Source: JAVWGW01 sp036651575
GTDB taxonomy: Bacteria; Actinomycetota; Coriobacteriia; Coriobacteriales; Eggerthellaceae
Length of the DNA stretch: 62,245 bases
Direction: 5' to 3'
Assembly (NCBI GenBank): GCA_036651575.1
Contig: JAVVXN010000004.1
Location: forward strand, 1 to 62,245
This document shows positions 8,207 through 17,383 of this stretch, one piece after another. The position numbers were made by a program, and so were the translations under genes. Numbering within the stretch: the stretch's first letter is position 1; the number at the start of each line of letters is the position of its first letter. The notes below the pieces were generated by a model, which saw nothing but the letters and a program-made list of their open reading frames with translations, was not told the origin of the DNA and ran no database searches.

Positions 8207-8301
8207 GACAACACCCTTTCTGAGTCTTTCAGCCGATTCTACCGCAAAGCGTCTTCCAGGATCGTGCGGGATGCGCTTTCGGTATCTTTCTATAGAATCT
8301 C

Positions 8302-8330
8302 TTCTTACCAGCAGGCAAGCCCTCTATACT
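8302..8330 (+). promoter_or_regulatory. Possible promoter of the ogt-like gene
   Basis: TTCTTA (8302-8307) and TATACT (8325-8330) are 17 bases apart, 30 bases before the ATG. The -10 box is good and the -35 box weak. Confidence 0.4.
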
Positions 8331-8359
8331 ATCGTCAAACGGTGAAGGGAGAAGGCAGC

Positions 8360-8836
8360 ATGATTGCAGAAACCCATACGTATTTCACGTACAACACCCC
8401 TGTCGGACATATAACGATCGCCTCAGATGGCAAAGCCCTCACCCATGTCACCCTAGGAGAGCAGGCGCTTCCTGGAATAAAAAAGGCTACCAAGCTCACC
8501 AACAGCGCAGCAAATGAAATCCAAGAATATCTCGCAGGCAAACGAACGGTGTTCGATCTTCCTTTGGCCTCTCGTGGGACCGAATTCCAACACCAGGTAT
8601 GGAGCGCGCTCCAAGCGATTCCCTACGGGCAAACCAGCAGCTACCGCGACATCGCACAAGCCATCGGCAAGCCCGCCGCCTGCCGCGCCGTAGGAGGAGC
8701 CATCAACAAAAACCCTCTCGCCATCGTCGTGCCGTGTCACCGCGTTGTCGGAGCTGGCGGCAAGCCAATCGGCTCTGCGGGAGGATTGAAAACAAAAGAA
8801 TTCCTGCTCAATCTTGAAAAAAAATCACAAGAATAA
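8360..8836 (+). CDS. ogt: Methylated-DNA--[protein]-cysteine S-methyltransferase
   Basis: A 158-residue suicide repair protein that moves the alkyl group from O6-alkylguanine to its own cysteine. The active site VVPCHRVVGAGG is intact, preceded by the helix-turn-helix part (IPYGQTSSYRDIAQAIG, AACRAVGGAINKNP) and followed by GGLKTKEFLLNLE. The N-terminal part is short, as in Ogt rather than Ada. The start follows a GGGAGAAGG ribosome site. A reading extended upstream would run through the rpe promoter and is rejected. Confidence 0.95.
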   Translation: MIAETHTYFTYNTPVGHITIASDGKALTHVTLGEQALPGIKKATKLTNSAANEIQEYLAGKRTVFDLPLASRGTEFQHQVWSALQAIPYGQTSSYRDIAQAIGKPAACRAVGGAINKNPLAIVVPCHRVVGAGGKPIGSAGGLKTKEFLLNLEKKSQE

Positions 8837-8875
8837 GCACTCCGCATAAGCTATCGCCCTTTATACTAACCTCTT

Positions 8876-10810
8876 ATGAATGTATACCTCTACGATATCC
8901 AGCAAGCGGTCTTTTGGTTCCCTGTTTTAGCGGCCATATTCACGCTGCCCTACCTCATTTACCACTACCGAAAATATGGATCCATCCCGTGGCTTCGCAC
9001 TGCCATAGTCTACACGTTCATCTTCTATGCGCTGTGCGCCTACTATCTCGTCATTCTCCCGCTTCCCCCCAATCACAACACCTACGTGGCCTATGCGGCA
9101 ACCCCTCAACTGATGCCCTTTAACTTCGTCGTCGAGTTTTTGGCGCAGACCTCCTTTTCACTTACCGATCCCGCCACGTGGTTGAAGTTGCTGAAAGACT
9201 CCTTTGTCTACGAAGCGATTTTTAACATCTTGCTCACCGTCCCCCTCGGGATGTTTTTGCGCTACTACTTCCACTGTCGTTGGTGGAAGTGTCTTCTGAT
9301 CGGTTTAGGCACGACGCTTTTCTTCGAGATCTCGCAAGTGACTGGTCTTTTTGGATCGTATGCCCACCCCTACCGGCTCTTTGATGTTGACGATCTCATC
9401 CTTAACACGCTGGGTGCCATGGTTGGTTTTTGGCTCACGGGACCCCTGCTCGGTTTTTTACCCGACATCCACCATCTCAACGAAGAGGCACGAATCAAAG
9501 GGGTCTATGCAAGTTTTCCCCGCCGGTTGGTCGCTCTTTTTTTTGACGTTCTCTTCATGATGATCCTGCTCGTGGGAACACTATTCGTCGCACAGGCCAT
9601 AGGCGTTGACCTCACCTTAGACACACCGTCTTGGGGGCTTGCCGCCCTGTCCGTCCCGGCCGGTATCGCCAGTGTGATCTACTGCGTTTTTTTCATCCTG
9701 ACGCCCGGTATCACCCGCGGTCAAACACTGGGACAAAAAATCGTGAAGCTCCACATTACGCACCCCGACGGCACCGCCGCACGCGCGCGCAATTACCTCG
9801 TTCGCTACGGACTGCTTTACCTTTTTATTTCCACCCCATTTTGGTTCGCACTTTGGACAGATGCCTCATCGATTGACACCACCATCGAAGCAACAAGCGT
9901 ACTGGCATTTTTCACCAGTCACCGCACCACCTTTCTCTTCATCTTCGCCGTCGTGGGGATTCTCTGGTTAATAACGATCACGGTACGCGCGTATCGATCC
10001 TCACCCGAACATCCCTTCACAATGCTCAACGGAATCTTGAGCAATACCCGCATCATGACCGATGCCGGTATTATCGACGCGCTCAACCGCGAAGCCGTCT
10101 TAGACGTTGCTGAAATCGGGCGGCTTGAACGAATGATCGCCGAAGACGGCACCTCGCTTGCTCTGCTCATGGAGCGCGCAGGTCACAGCGTTACGGAAAC
10201 GGTCTGCCGCATCCACCCGGAGCCAGGCCCCCTCATCGTATTTTGCGGATCGGGAAACAACGGCGGAGACGGATGGATTTGCGCGGGAGATTTAGCGGCA
10301 CGCAACTATCCGGTAACCGTGATAAGCCCGCTCATTGCCGAAGAGGTCAAAGTGGAGCCGGCACGCACGTGTGCCCTCACCGTATTCAGCACTGCCGCAC
10401 AGCAGGCGTTACCCTTGCGCGTACTGATTGATCCTAACGAAACGATACTGATCGAACTTTTAAAAGAAGCGGATATCGTCATCGACGCGCTTTTTGGTAC
10501 CGGCTTTTCAGGCGACAACCTCAGGTCTCCCGCCGATACATGGGTTCGCCTTATCAACGAAGCGCGAGAAGAAGATGAATCGAAACGCGTCGTCGCCATC
10601 GACGCTCCAAGCGGCCTTTCCGCCCAAACCGGCGAGGCGGCTATTCCGTGCATTACCGCTGATTACACCGTCACGATGCTCGCCTATAAACCGGGGCTTC
10701 TCACCGAAGACGCGCAGGCGTTTTGCGGAGTACTCTCTTTGGGACACATCGCAGATATCAAGCCCTACCTCGGCAGGCTCGATCTTGTCGCCACCATCCC
10801 GAAGATCTAG
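8876..10810 (+). CDS. VanZ-RDD membrane protein fused to NAD(P)H-hydrate epimerase
   Basis: A 644-residue protein with three parts. Residues 1 to about 200 are a VanZ-like domain with five or so membrane segments and the family hallmark LFFEISQVTGLFG... FDVDDLILNTLGAMVGF. Residues about 212-375 are an RDD domain (FPRRLVALFFDVLFM, TLGQKIVKLHI, ARNYLVRYGLL). Residues about 400-644 are a YjeF_N domain, the epimerase of hydrated NAD(P)H (NnrE), with GSGNNGGDGW, DALFGTGFSG and AIDAPSGLSAQTG. The dehydratase half (NnrD) is absent. I found no ribosome site at the domain joints, so a single membrane-tethered protein is likely. This architecture is unfamiliar to me. Confidence 0.9.
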   Translation: MNVYLYDIQQAVFWFPVLAAIFTLPYLIYHYRKYGSIPWLRTAIVYTFIFYALCAYYLVILPLPPNHNTYVAYAATPQLMPFNFVVEFLAQTSFSLTDPATWLKLLKDSFVYEAIFNILLTVPLGMFLRYYFHCRWWKCLLIGLGTTLFFEISQVTGLFGSYAHPYRLFDVDDLILNTLGAMVGFWLTGPLLGFLPDIHHLNEEARIKGVYASFPRRLVALFFDVLFMMILLVGTLFVAQAIGVDLTLDTPSWGLAALSVPAGIASVIYCVFFILTPGITRGQTLGQKIVKLHITHPDGTAARARNYLVRYGLLYLFISTPFWFALWTDASSIDTTIEATSVLAFFTSHRTTFLFIFAVVGILWLITITVRAYRSSPEHPFTMLNGILSNTRIMTDAGIIDALNREAVLDVAEIGRLERMIAEDGTSLALLMERAGHSVTETVCRIHPEPGPLIVFCGSGNNGGDGWICAGDLAARNYPVTVISPLIAEEVKVEPARTCALTVFSTAAQQALPLRVLIDPNETILIELLKEADIVIDALFGTGFSGDNLRSPADTWVRLINEAREEDESKRVVAIDAPSGLSAQTGEAAIPCITADYTVTMLAYKPGLLTEDAQAFCGVLSLGHIADIKPYLGRLDLVATIPKI

Positions 10811-10917
10811 CTATCGAAATTAAAGGGGATAATCCCTCTGAGGTTGATTGAATTATCTCCACTGAGCACCTGATTGGTTGCCCTTTTGGCTTTTTCAGTG
10901 CATTATGAATGCAGCAT

Positions 10918-10935
10918 CCCGTTTAAGGAAACGGG
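10918..10935 (+). other. Perfect 7-bp hairpin before the phasin-like gene
   Basis: CCCGTTT (10918-10924), loop AAGG, AAACGGG (10929-10935). It has no T-tract on either side, so it is not a typical terminator. It lies 33 bases before the ATG of the phasin-like gene, just after a possible promoter (TTGCCC, 17 bases, CATTAT ending near 10905), so it may sit in the 5' leader. Confidence 0.45.
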
Positions 10936-10967
10936 CTATCCTGTATATCGAAGAAAAGGAGACTCTC

Positions 10968-11318
10968 ATGACCAACTTAAGTGACGGCTTGAAAGACATT
11001 TTCCTTGCCGGCGTCGGCGCAATGGCCATTACTGGAGAAAAATCAAAAGAACTTATTGATCAGCTTATTGCAAAGGGAGAAATCTCCGTTGAGCAAGGCC
11101 GCGAAATCAACCAAGAATTGCAGCATAAAGCAACCGAAACCGTAACAAAAATCCGCTACGACGCCCTCGAGCAACACATGGCAACCATGACCGACGAAGA
11201 GCGTGCCGAATTTGCCGCTCACGTGGCAAAGCTTGCTGCAAATTCCGAGAAAACGAAGGAATCTGCAGCTGAGGTAGTTCCGGATGCCCCTGCCGATCAA
11301 GAAGCACCCTCGGCGTAA
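10968..11318 (+). CDS. Phasin-like coiled-coil protein
   Basis: A 116-residue acidic protein. It opens with an amphipathic helix (GLKDIFLAGVGAMAITGEKSKELIDQLIAKG) of the kind seen in phasin-like (PhaI/PhaF) proteins, continues as a coiled coil and ends in a flexible A/E/P-rich tail. Similar proteins often sit beside ubiB in anaerobic Gram-positives; their role is uncertain and need not involve polyhydroxyalkanoate. The start at 10968 follows AAAAGGAGA with good spacing; an upstream ATG is possible but has no ribosome site. It is followed by ubiB after 24 bases. Confidence 0.75.
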   Translation: MTNLSDGLKDIFLAGVGAMAITGEKSKELIDQLIAKGEISVEQGREINQELQHKATETVTKIRYDALEQHMATMTDEERAEFAAHVAKLAANSEKTKESAAEVVPDAPADQEAPSA

Positions 11319-11342
11319 AACGCCACAGCCACGCAATGTCTT

Positions 11343-12998
11343 ATGGCCAATAACACTATTCTCCGACACTTTTTTAGCGCCGGTGCCGAGGTCGATCCCG
11401 AAGAGCGGTTTAACTTAAGCCGCAAGGCTCGTTCGCGCCGCCTTCGTGAGATTTATCGCATTTTGCCTATGGGCGCGCTTTCGAAAGGGGTAACGCCGGA
11501 AGAGTTTCGATCCATCCTCGAAAACCTCGGCCCCAGCTTCGTGAAGATCGGACAGACCCTGTCGACACGTTCTGAGATTTTGCCCCAAGCGTATCGCGAC
11601 GAATTGGCCAAGCTGCAAACCGAATGCGATCCCCTTCCCTTCGAAACGGTACTTGAGACCCTCGATAAAGAATACGGAAAACGGCGCAAAGTCATCTTCG
11701 AGCACATTGATCCAACACCTCTCGGAAGCGCCTCCCTCGCGCAGGTACACAAAGCAAAACTCACAACAGGCGAAACCGTAGCCGTAAAAATCCAACGCCC
11801 CGGCGTGCAAGAAACAATGGCACAAGACATAGACATCATGCGCACCGGGGCACATCACGTTTCACGCTTTATATCGGGCGATCAAATGCTCGATTTATGC
11901 GACGTAGTCGAAGAGCTATGGTCTACCTTTATCGAAGAAACCGACTTCCGGAAAGAATCGGCTAATCTGCAGGAATTCGCACGGCTGAATAAAGCTGTTG
12001 CGTTCATTGATTGCCCACGGGTCTATCCCGAGTTATCGAATGAATACGTACTGGTCATGGAATACGTTGATGGTATACCCATCCAAGAAACAAAACGACT
12101 TCTCGCCGCCGGATACGAGGTAAAAGAAATCGGGGAGAAAATTCTCGATAACTACGCCTCGCAAATTCTTGATTTTGGATTTTTTCATGCAGACCCTCAC
12201 CCCGGCAACATCTTAATAAGAGATGGCAAGATCGTCTATATCGATCTCGGCATTATGGGTCGTCTTTCTCCTCGCAACCGAATGGGCTTTGGGGCCATCA
12301 TCACCGCCGTCGGAACCCAGAGCAGCTCAGATCTGAAAGAAGCGCTTCTGAGATTTGCGGTTACGAAAGACACCTCGCACATCGATCATGCACGATTGCT
12401 TGCAGAGCTCGATCTTCTCCTGCAAGATTACGGAGCGTGCAATATGCAGGATATCGATATCGGAGCCTTTCTCAACGAGGTCATTGCACTCACTCGCCAG
12501 TGCAGGGTCACACTGCCCTCCGCAATCACCAGTGTATCGCGGGGAATCGTAACGCTCGAGGGCACGGTTGCCTCCTTTATCCCCAACTTGAATATCATTG
12601 AAATTATTCATAGTCATATCGTCAATTCGCAAGATCGTCTCGAAGTGCTCGACGAAACACTCCAGGAATTGGCCCTCGCCCTGCGCGCTTCCGGCAAAGG
12701 ATCGCTTGCGGCGCTTGAATACTCGGGAGAAGCCTTCAAGATGCTTACCCGTGGACACATAAAAGTAAACATGGAAATGATGGGTTCCGACGCGCCCCTT
12801 TCGAAACTCTCAAAAATTATCAACCGACTTACCATCGGTATCATTATTGCAGGATTATTCATCGGCTCAAGCATGCTCAGCCTTTCAAGCATGGAGCCCC
12901 GAATATTCGGCGTGCCGTTTTTTGCCTTTTTCGGCTACCTCGGCGCCGGAATTCTTTCAGCATGGGTCATTGTCGACATCGCACGACGCAAGCTCTAG
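11343..12998 (+). CDS. ubiB: ABC1/UbiB-family atypical kinase
   Basis: A 551-residue membrane-associated protein of the UbiB/COQ8 ATPase family, linked to isoprenoid-quinone and lipid handling. It has the inhibitory KxGQ motif (LGPSFVKIGQTLSTR), an alanine-rich nucleotide loop (GSASLAQVHKA), the lysine in VAVKIQRPGV, and the catalytic HADPHPGNILI and VYIDLGIMGRL. Two membrane helices close the protein (about 497-548). No ribosome site stands before the ATG, so translation may be coupled to the phasin-like gene. The true substrate is unknown. Confidence 0.9.
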   Translation: MANNTILRHFFSAGAEVDPEERFNLSRKARSRRLREIYRILPMGALSKGVTPEEFRSILENLGPSFVKIGQTLSTRSEILPQAYRDELAKLQTECDPLPFETVLETLDKEYGKRRKVIFEHIDPTPLGSASLAQVHKAKLTTGETVAVKIQRPGVQETMAQDIDIMRTGAHHVSRFISGDQMLDLCDVVEELWSTFIEETDFRKESANLQEFARLNKAVAFIDCPRVYPELSNEYVLVMEYVDGIPIQETKRLLAAGYEVKEIGEKILDNYASQILDFGFFHADPHPGNILIRDGKIVYIDLGIMGRLSPRNRMGFGAIITAVGTQSSSDLKEALLRFAVTKDTSHIDHARLLAELDLLLQDYGACNMQDIDIGAFLNEVIALTRQCRVTLPSAITSVSRGIVTLEGTVASFIPNLNIIEIIHSHIVNSQDRLEVLDETLQELALALRASGKGSLAALEYSGEAFKMLTRGHIKVNMEMMGSDAPLSKLSKIINRLTIGIIIAGLFIGSSMLSLSSMEPRIFGVPFFAFFGYLGAGILSAWVIVDIARRKL

Positions 12999-13040
12999 CC
13001 GTCCTCGATCGCGCCTCGGCGACCAAAGCCTAAAAACCCT

Positions 13041-14042
13041 TTACAGTCCGTAAAATTCCGTGGTCAAGGGCCTATTGGCAAGATCGGTAGCAGCGGTTTT
13101 CATGTCGGCACCTTCCCAAACAACACTGCGTACCATTTCGGTAATGGGAAGTTCGACCTCGTAGTGATCTGCGAGCGTCTGAATGGTCCGGCATGCAAGC
13201 GCCCCCTCAACGACCATGTGCGTTTCCGCCTTGAAATCAGCAAGTGTTATACCCGACGCCAAAACTTCACCAAATCGACGATTACGCGAATGTTCCGAGG
13301 TACACGTTGCGATCAAATCACCCGCACCAGCAAGGCCCATACAGGTGATAGCCTGCCCTCCTATAGCCTGCACAAGACGACTCATCTCGGCAATGCCTCG
13401 CGTCATCAAGAGCGCCGCGGTATTATCACCATATCCAAGTCCGTATGAAATACCCACGGCAATTGCAATGATGTTCTTAAACGCAGCACACAGCTCAACA
13501 CCGCATACGTCATCGCTCACATACGTACGAAACGTGTCGGTTGCAAAAAGTTCCTGAAAAAATGAAGCGTTATCAGCATCCTGCGAGGCGATAACCGTTG
13601 CCGAGGGAATACCCCGGATGACCTCTTCCGCATGATTGGGCCCCGAAAGCACCGCCAAGCGATTAGCAGAGCCCAATTCGGCCTCAAACACTTCGATCGG
13701 AAGCAAGCCGCTTCCCTCTTCAACACCCTTTGAGCAGATGATGATCGGAAGCGTATGGTCAACGCAATCAGCAAAGGCGCGCGCGACGCCCCGCATGAGG
13801 TCAGATGGCGTCACCACGACAACCGCATGAGCATTGAACAGGGCATCTTGGTAAGATGTCGTTGCAACAATCGAGGGAGACAGCACGACATCGCTTAAGT
13901 AACGCGGATTCTTATGTTCCGCGTTGATCGCTGCAACCACTTCGGGCTTACGCGCCCACAAGCCAACATTGTATCCATTCCCCGCCAAAACTTGAGCGAG
14001 GGCTGTACCCCACGAACCAGCTCCAATAACTGCTACCTTCAT
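13041..14042 (-). CDS. gpsA: Glycerol-3-phosphate dehydrogenase [NAD(P)+]
   Basis: A 333-residue cytosolic enzyme that reduces dihydroxyacetone phosphate to sn-glycerol 3-phosphate for phospholipid synthesis. It has the Rossmann motif VIGAGSWGTALAQVLAGNG, the SGPNHAEEV loop, the catalytic lysine in CAAFKNIIAIAVGI and the GLAGAGDLIATCTS signature. Its ATG overlaps the plsY stop by four bases, so the product and the enzyme that acylates it are translationally coupled. It converges on ubiB with 42 bases between; I see no clear terminator there. Confidence 0.97.
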   Translation of the reverse strand: MKVAVIGAGSWGTALAQVLAGNGYNVGLWARKPEVVAAINAEHKNPRYLSDVVLSPSIVATTSYQDALFNAHAVVVVTPSDLMRGVARAFADCVDHTLPIIICSKGVEEGSGLLPIEVFEAELGSANRLAVLSGPNHAEEVIRGIPSATVIASQDADNASFFQELFATDTFRTYVSDDVCGVELCAAFKNIIAIAVGISYGLGYGDNTAALLMTRGIAEMSRLVQAIGGQAITCMGLAGAGDLIATCTSEHSRNRRFGEVLASGITLADFKAETHMVVEGALACRTIQTLADHYEVELPITEMVRSVVWEGADMKTAATDLANRPLTTEFYGL

Positions 14043-14704
14043 GATTTATCTTTCTTATCGCCCACTCGATGTTCGTTTTTCGCCAACAAACGCTTAATGT
14101 TCTCCCGATGCGCCCAAACAACCGTCAATCCGGCAATACTGCACAAAACAACCGCAGGCCAATCGCCCCAGAAAAAATAAAGTGCAAAAAACGGTGAAGC
14201 CGCCGCAGCCACAATCGATCCAACGGAAACATACCGAGTCACCACGACCAATACGATGAAAATGGCCAGCTCAAGACAGGCTCCAACAAACCCAAACGTC
14301 ACAAAGGCACACCCGACGGCAACGGCAATTCCCTTGCCGCCACGAAACTTAAGCCAGGGGGAAAAGATGTGCCCCCAAATGCAGCCGACAAACGCAAGGG
14401 AGAGCATCTCTTGCACCGTGATCAACGATTCGGGACCGACACCTCCACCCGGCAAAAAAAATCGGCTCAAAGACATCGCGATGACACCCGATAAAACACC
14501 CTTGGCGAAGTCGAGCACAAAAACCGAATAGCCCCCGACTTTACCCATAGTCCTGATGGCGTTTGTCGTACCAATATTGCCCGATCCATGCTCACGAATA
14601 TCGGTCTTGTAAAACACCTTGGAAATGATGACCCCAAAAGGAATTGAGCCCAAAAGAAAGGTCGCGGCGAACACGGCAAGTACAACGAAAATTTCCTGCA
14701 TCAT
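14039..14704 (-). CDS. plsY: Acyl-phosphate:glycerol-3-phosphate acyltransferase PlsY
   Basis: A 221-residue integral membrane protein with five or more hydrophobic segments that makes lysophosphatidate from acyl-phosphate. Family motifs are LLGSIPFGVIISK, the loop GSGNIGTTNAIRTMG, and KFRGGKGIAVAVG. The C-terminal tail is charged and cytosolic. It is 8 bases downstream of der and overlaps gpsA by four bases. Two adjacent ATG codons are possible starts; an AAGGA lies 11 bases before the first. Confidence 0.96.
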   Translation of the reverse strand: MMQEIFVVLAVFAATFLLGSIPFGVIISKVFYKTDIREHGSGNIGTTNAIRTMGKVGGYSVFVLDFAKGVLSGVIAMSLSRFFLPGGGVGPESLITVQEMLSLAFVGCIWGHIFSPWLKFRGGKGIAVAVGCAFVTFGFVGACLELAIFIVLVVVTRYVSVGSIVAAAASPFFALYFFWGDWPAVVLCSIAGLTVVWAHRENIKRLLAKNEHRVGDKKDKS

Positions 14705-14712
14705 GAGACTGT

Positions 14713-16029
14713 TTAATCCTTGCGTTTAAATTTGATATGGATCGGCGTACCGACGAAATTAAAGGCTTTTCGCATACGATTTTCAAGATAACGCTCATAA
14801 TTGCCATCCACAATTTCGGGATGATTGGCAAAGAACGTGAATTGCGGTGGTTGAGTCGAGGTCTGCGTGACGTATTTCACCCTCAGCAACTTCTTGCCCT
14901 GGCTAACGCTGTGTCCGAAATCGCGAATTTCCTGCAACCACGAATTGAGTCGACTCGTCGAAACCGACTGCGAATAATTGGTATAAGCCTCATTGACCGC
15001 ACCCCATATGCGCTGCACACTCTTGCCGGTCAGCGCTGAAACCGCAATAACGGGTGCGTAACCCACAAAACCGAGTCGATCTTCAATGAGTTCACGGATT
15101 TCAGCCTTCGCTTCAGGACCTTCGATTAAATCCCACTTGTTAAGGACAACGACCATGGCACAGCCACGTTCAGAAGCAAATCCCGCAACGCGTTGGTCCT
15201 GATCGGTCAAGCCGAGGGTCGCGTCGATGACAAGCAACGCCACCTGCGCACGATCGATCGCACGCATGGCACGCACGAAACCGTAGTATTCCACGTCTTC
15301 GTCGATTTGGCTTTTACGACGAAGACCAGCGGTATCGATTAACGTGTAGGATTGGCCTTCGTGCACAATCGTCGTGTCGATCGCATCGCGCGTGGTACCG
15401 GCAACATCCGAAACGATGGAACGATTGTTGTCGGACAAAATATTGGTAAGCGAAGATTTTCCCGCATTCGGGCGGCCGATGATAGCGACGCTGATCGAAT
15501 CAGCGTCTTCTTCTTCCTCGATCTGAGGCAACGCCTTGAGCTGCTCCACCATCGCATCAAGCAGATCGCCGGAACCGGTACCGTGCATGGCCGAAACCGG
15601 CCAGGGATCCCCCAGGCCCAAACGGCAAAATTCCCACATATCATCGTTATTATTGGGGGTATCCATCTTGTTGACGATAAGCATGATGGGCTTATTGCCC
15701 CGCTGTAAAATACGCGCAACTTCTTCGTCATCAACGTTGATGCCAGTCTTGCCATCAACGAGGAATAAAATCAGATCAGCTTCATGCGTCGCCGCAAAAG
15801 CCTGATTCCGGATAGAACCCTGAAAAGCATCGGCGTCACTCATTTCGATTCCACCGGTATCGATCAAGGTAAAATGAACGCCGTTCCAGTCGGCTTCATG
15901 ATAGGAGCGATCGCGGGTAACTCCGCGCATGGCATGAACAATAGCTTCGTCGGCTTCGGCAAGACGATTGACGAAGGTGGATTTACCGACATTGGGACGA
16001 CCCACAACGGCAACAATAGGTAAGGGCAT
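14713..16029 (-). CDS. der: Ribosome-assembly GTPase Der (EngA)
   Basis: A 438-residue GTPase with two tandem G domains: the first with GRPNVGKST, DTGG and NKMD, the second with GRPNAGKSS, DTAG and NKWD, followed by a C-terminal KH-like domain ending in HIKFKRKD. Der acts in 50S subunit maturation. The length and domain order are standard. A clean AAGGAAG site stands before the ATG. It lies 10 bases after the DUF512 radical-SAM gene, a pairing seen in many bacteria. Confidence 0.98.
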   Translation of the reverse strand: MPLPIVAVVGRPNVGKSTFVNRLAEADEAIVHAMRGVTRDRSYHEADWNGVHFTLIDTGGIEMSDADAFQGSIRNQAFAATHEADLILFLVDGKTGINVDDEEVARILQRGNKPIMLIVNKMDTPNNNDDMWEFCRLGLGDPWPVSAMHGTGSGDLLDAMVEQLKALPQIEEEEDADSISVAIIGRPNAGKSSLTNILSDNNRSIVSDVAGTTRDAIDTTIVHEGQSYTLIDTAGLRRKSQIDEDVEYYGFVRAMRAIDRAQVALLVIDATLGLTDQDQRVAGFASERGCAMVVVLNKWDLIEGPEAKAEIRELIEDRLGFVGYAPVIAVSALTGKSVQRIWGAVNEAYTNYSQSVSTSRLNSWLQEIRDFGHSVSQGKKLLRVKYVTQTSTQPPQFTFFANHPEIVDGNYERYLENRMRKAFNFVGTPIHIKFKRKD

Positions 16030-16039
16030 CGCGCTTCCT

Positions 16040-17374
16040 TCATTCTCTCATCAGCGTGTTTATATCTTCTAAGAATTCTGATGGATTACAGGATACCACG
16101 CTTACCGACACACTGGAACTGCGCATAATATCTGCTAATGTCATATCATCGAGCGTCACGCTATCGTCATTAAACACCACTTCAGGGATAACCGCACACG
16201 TAATATCGGGGATCGCAAGCAAAGCTGCGGCAATATCGCATCCACACAAAAGTCCTGTCACATCAACGTTACCGCCAAAATAATCATTTTTTATGGGAAG
16301 CGGAATAATTTTATCGCGCAAGGGGCTCGCCTGTATCAACGGGATAAAAAACTCACGTTGCGCATACCCAATGACAAAATGGATACGCGTTGCGCTTTCT
16401 GCAAGGATCTGAGCGGTCTTCTCGATAAGTTTTGACGACCGGTTCCAATCATCAACAAAAGACCGGACGATTCCAATACCATCTTCAAACATATCAAACA
16501 TGCCGTAGTGTTCGGTGGGGGGCAGATGTGTCAGTAAGTCATCAGGATAGGCATTCCGATAGAACTCATCGGCAGCATACACCCACGCACAGCCCCTTTC
16601 AGCGAGCGCACGTCGCTGAAAGGGTTCAATACAGGCAACCACGGCACGCGCAGCATAGCGGTCGTTAAAACTTTTCGAAAATGTTGATTGATGCTTGGTG
16701 AATCCAACGGGAACGATACCGATATTGACAATTCCTGGCTGCTCGTATGCCCAGGCAAGCGTGCGATTGAGCTCTTCCCCATCATTGACGTCGGGTACTA
16801 ATACAATTTGCGCATGAATCTCAATCCCTGCATGCAACAAACGCGTACAGGCAGCAAGACCATGAGCGGCATGTTTACCGATAAGACCCCGTCTCACATC
16901 GGGAGATATCGCATGAAGAGAAACTCTCAGCGGTGAGATATGCTGCTCGATAATGCGCGCTTCATCTTCCTCGCCAAGATTGGTGCACGTCACAAACGTC
17001 CCCTGTAAAAAGCTCAAGCGAAAATCGTCATCACGCAGTACGAGGGTGGGCCTTACGTCGTCGGGCAACTGCCGCATAAAACAAAAGGTGCACGCATTGC
17101 GACAGAGCTTAAGGGAATCAAAAATGGCATCCTGAAAGGAAAAACCCCACTCTTCACCCGGTTCGCGCTCAAGTTCGATAACGCCACGATCGCCATCGGT
17201 ATCGACGTAGGAAACGGCAATACACTCTTCGGCAGAAAGCCAGCGCCAATCGATAATGTCGCGCAAAGGCTCGCCATCGACGGCGAGCAAAGCGCAGCCC
17301 GCCGTAAAACCAGCATCATCTGCCGGGCTTCCCTGTTTCACACCGGCGATAACCGCAGAGGGTTCTGACACCAC
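16040..17374 (-). CDS. DUF512 radical-SAM protein with N-terminal PDZ
   Basis: A 444-residue protein. Residues 5-60 resemble a PDZ-like fold (GVKQGSPADDAGFTAGCALLAVDG). A radical-SAM-like Cys cluster C91-x3-C95-x2-C98 (CRNACTFCF) follows, then MRQLPDDVRPTLVLRDDDFRLSFLQG and VSLHAISPDVR, all typical of the DUF512 family; a C-terminal DUF512 domain has LLCGCDIA. The reaction is unknown, but the family is usually next to der, hinting at ribosome or RNA maturation. The start is GTG (GTG GTG TCA) with only a weak ribosome site, nine bases after the upstream M23 gene. Confidence 0.88.
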   Translation of the reverse strand: MVSEPSAVIAGVKQGSPADDAGFTAGCALLAVDGEPLRDIIDWRWLSAEECIAVSYVDTDGDRGVIELEREPGEEWGFSFQDAIFDSLKLCRNACTFCFMRQLPDDVRPTLVLRDDDFRLSFLQGTFVTCTNLGEEDEARIIEQHISPLRVSLHAISPDVRRGLIGKHAAHGLAACTRLLHAGIEIHAQIVLVPDVNDGEELNRTLAWAYEQPGIVNIGIVPVGFTKHQSTFSKSFNDRYAARAVVACIEPFQRRALAERGCAWVYAADEFYRNAYPDDLLTHLPPTEHYGMFDMFEDGIGIVRSFVDDWNRSSKLIEKTAQILAESATRIHFVIGYAQREFFIPLIQASPLRDKIIPLPIKNDYFGGNVDVTGLLCGCDIAAALLAIPDITCAVIPEVVFNDDSVTLDDMTLADIMRSSSVSVSVVSCNPSEFLEDINTLMRE

Positions 17375-17383
17375 GAAAACCCG

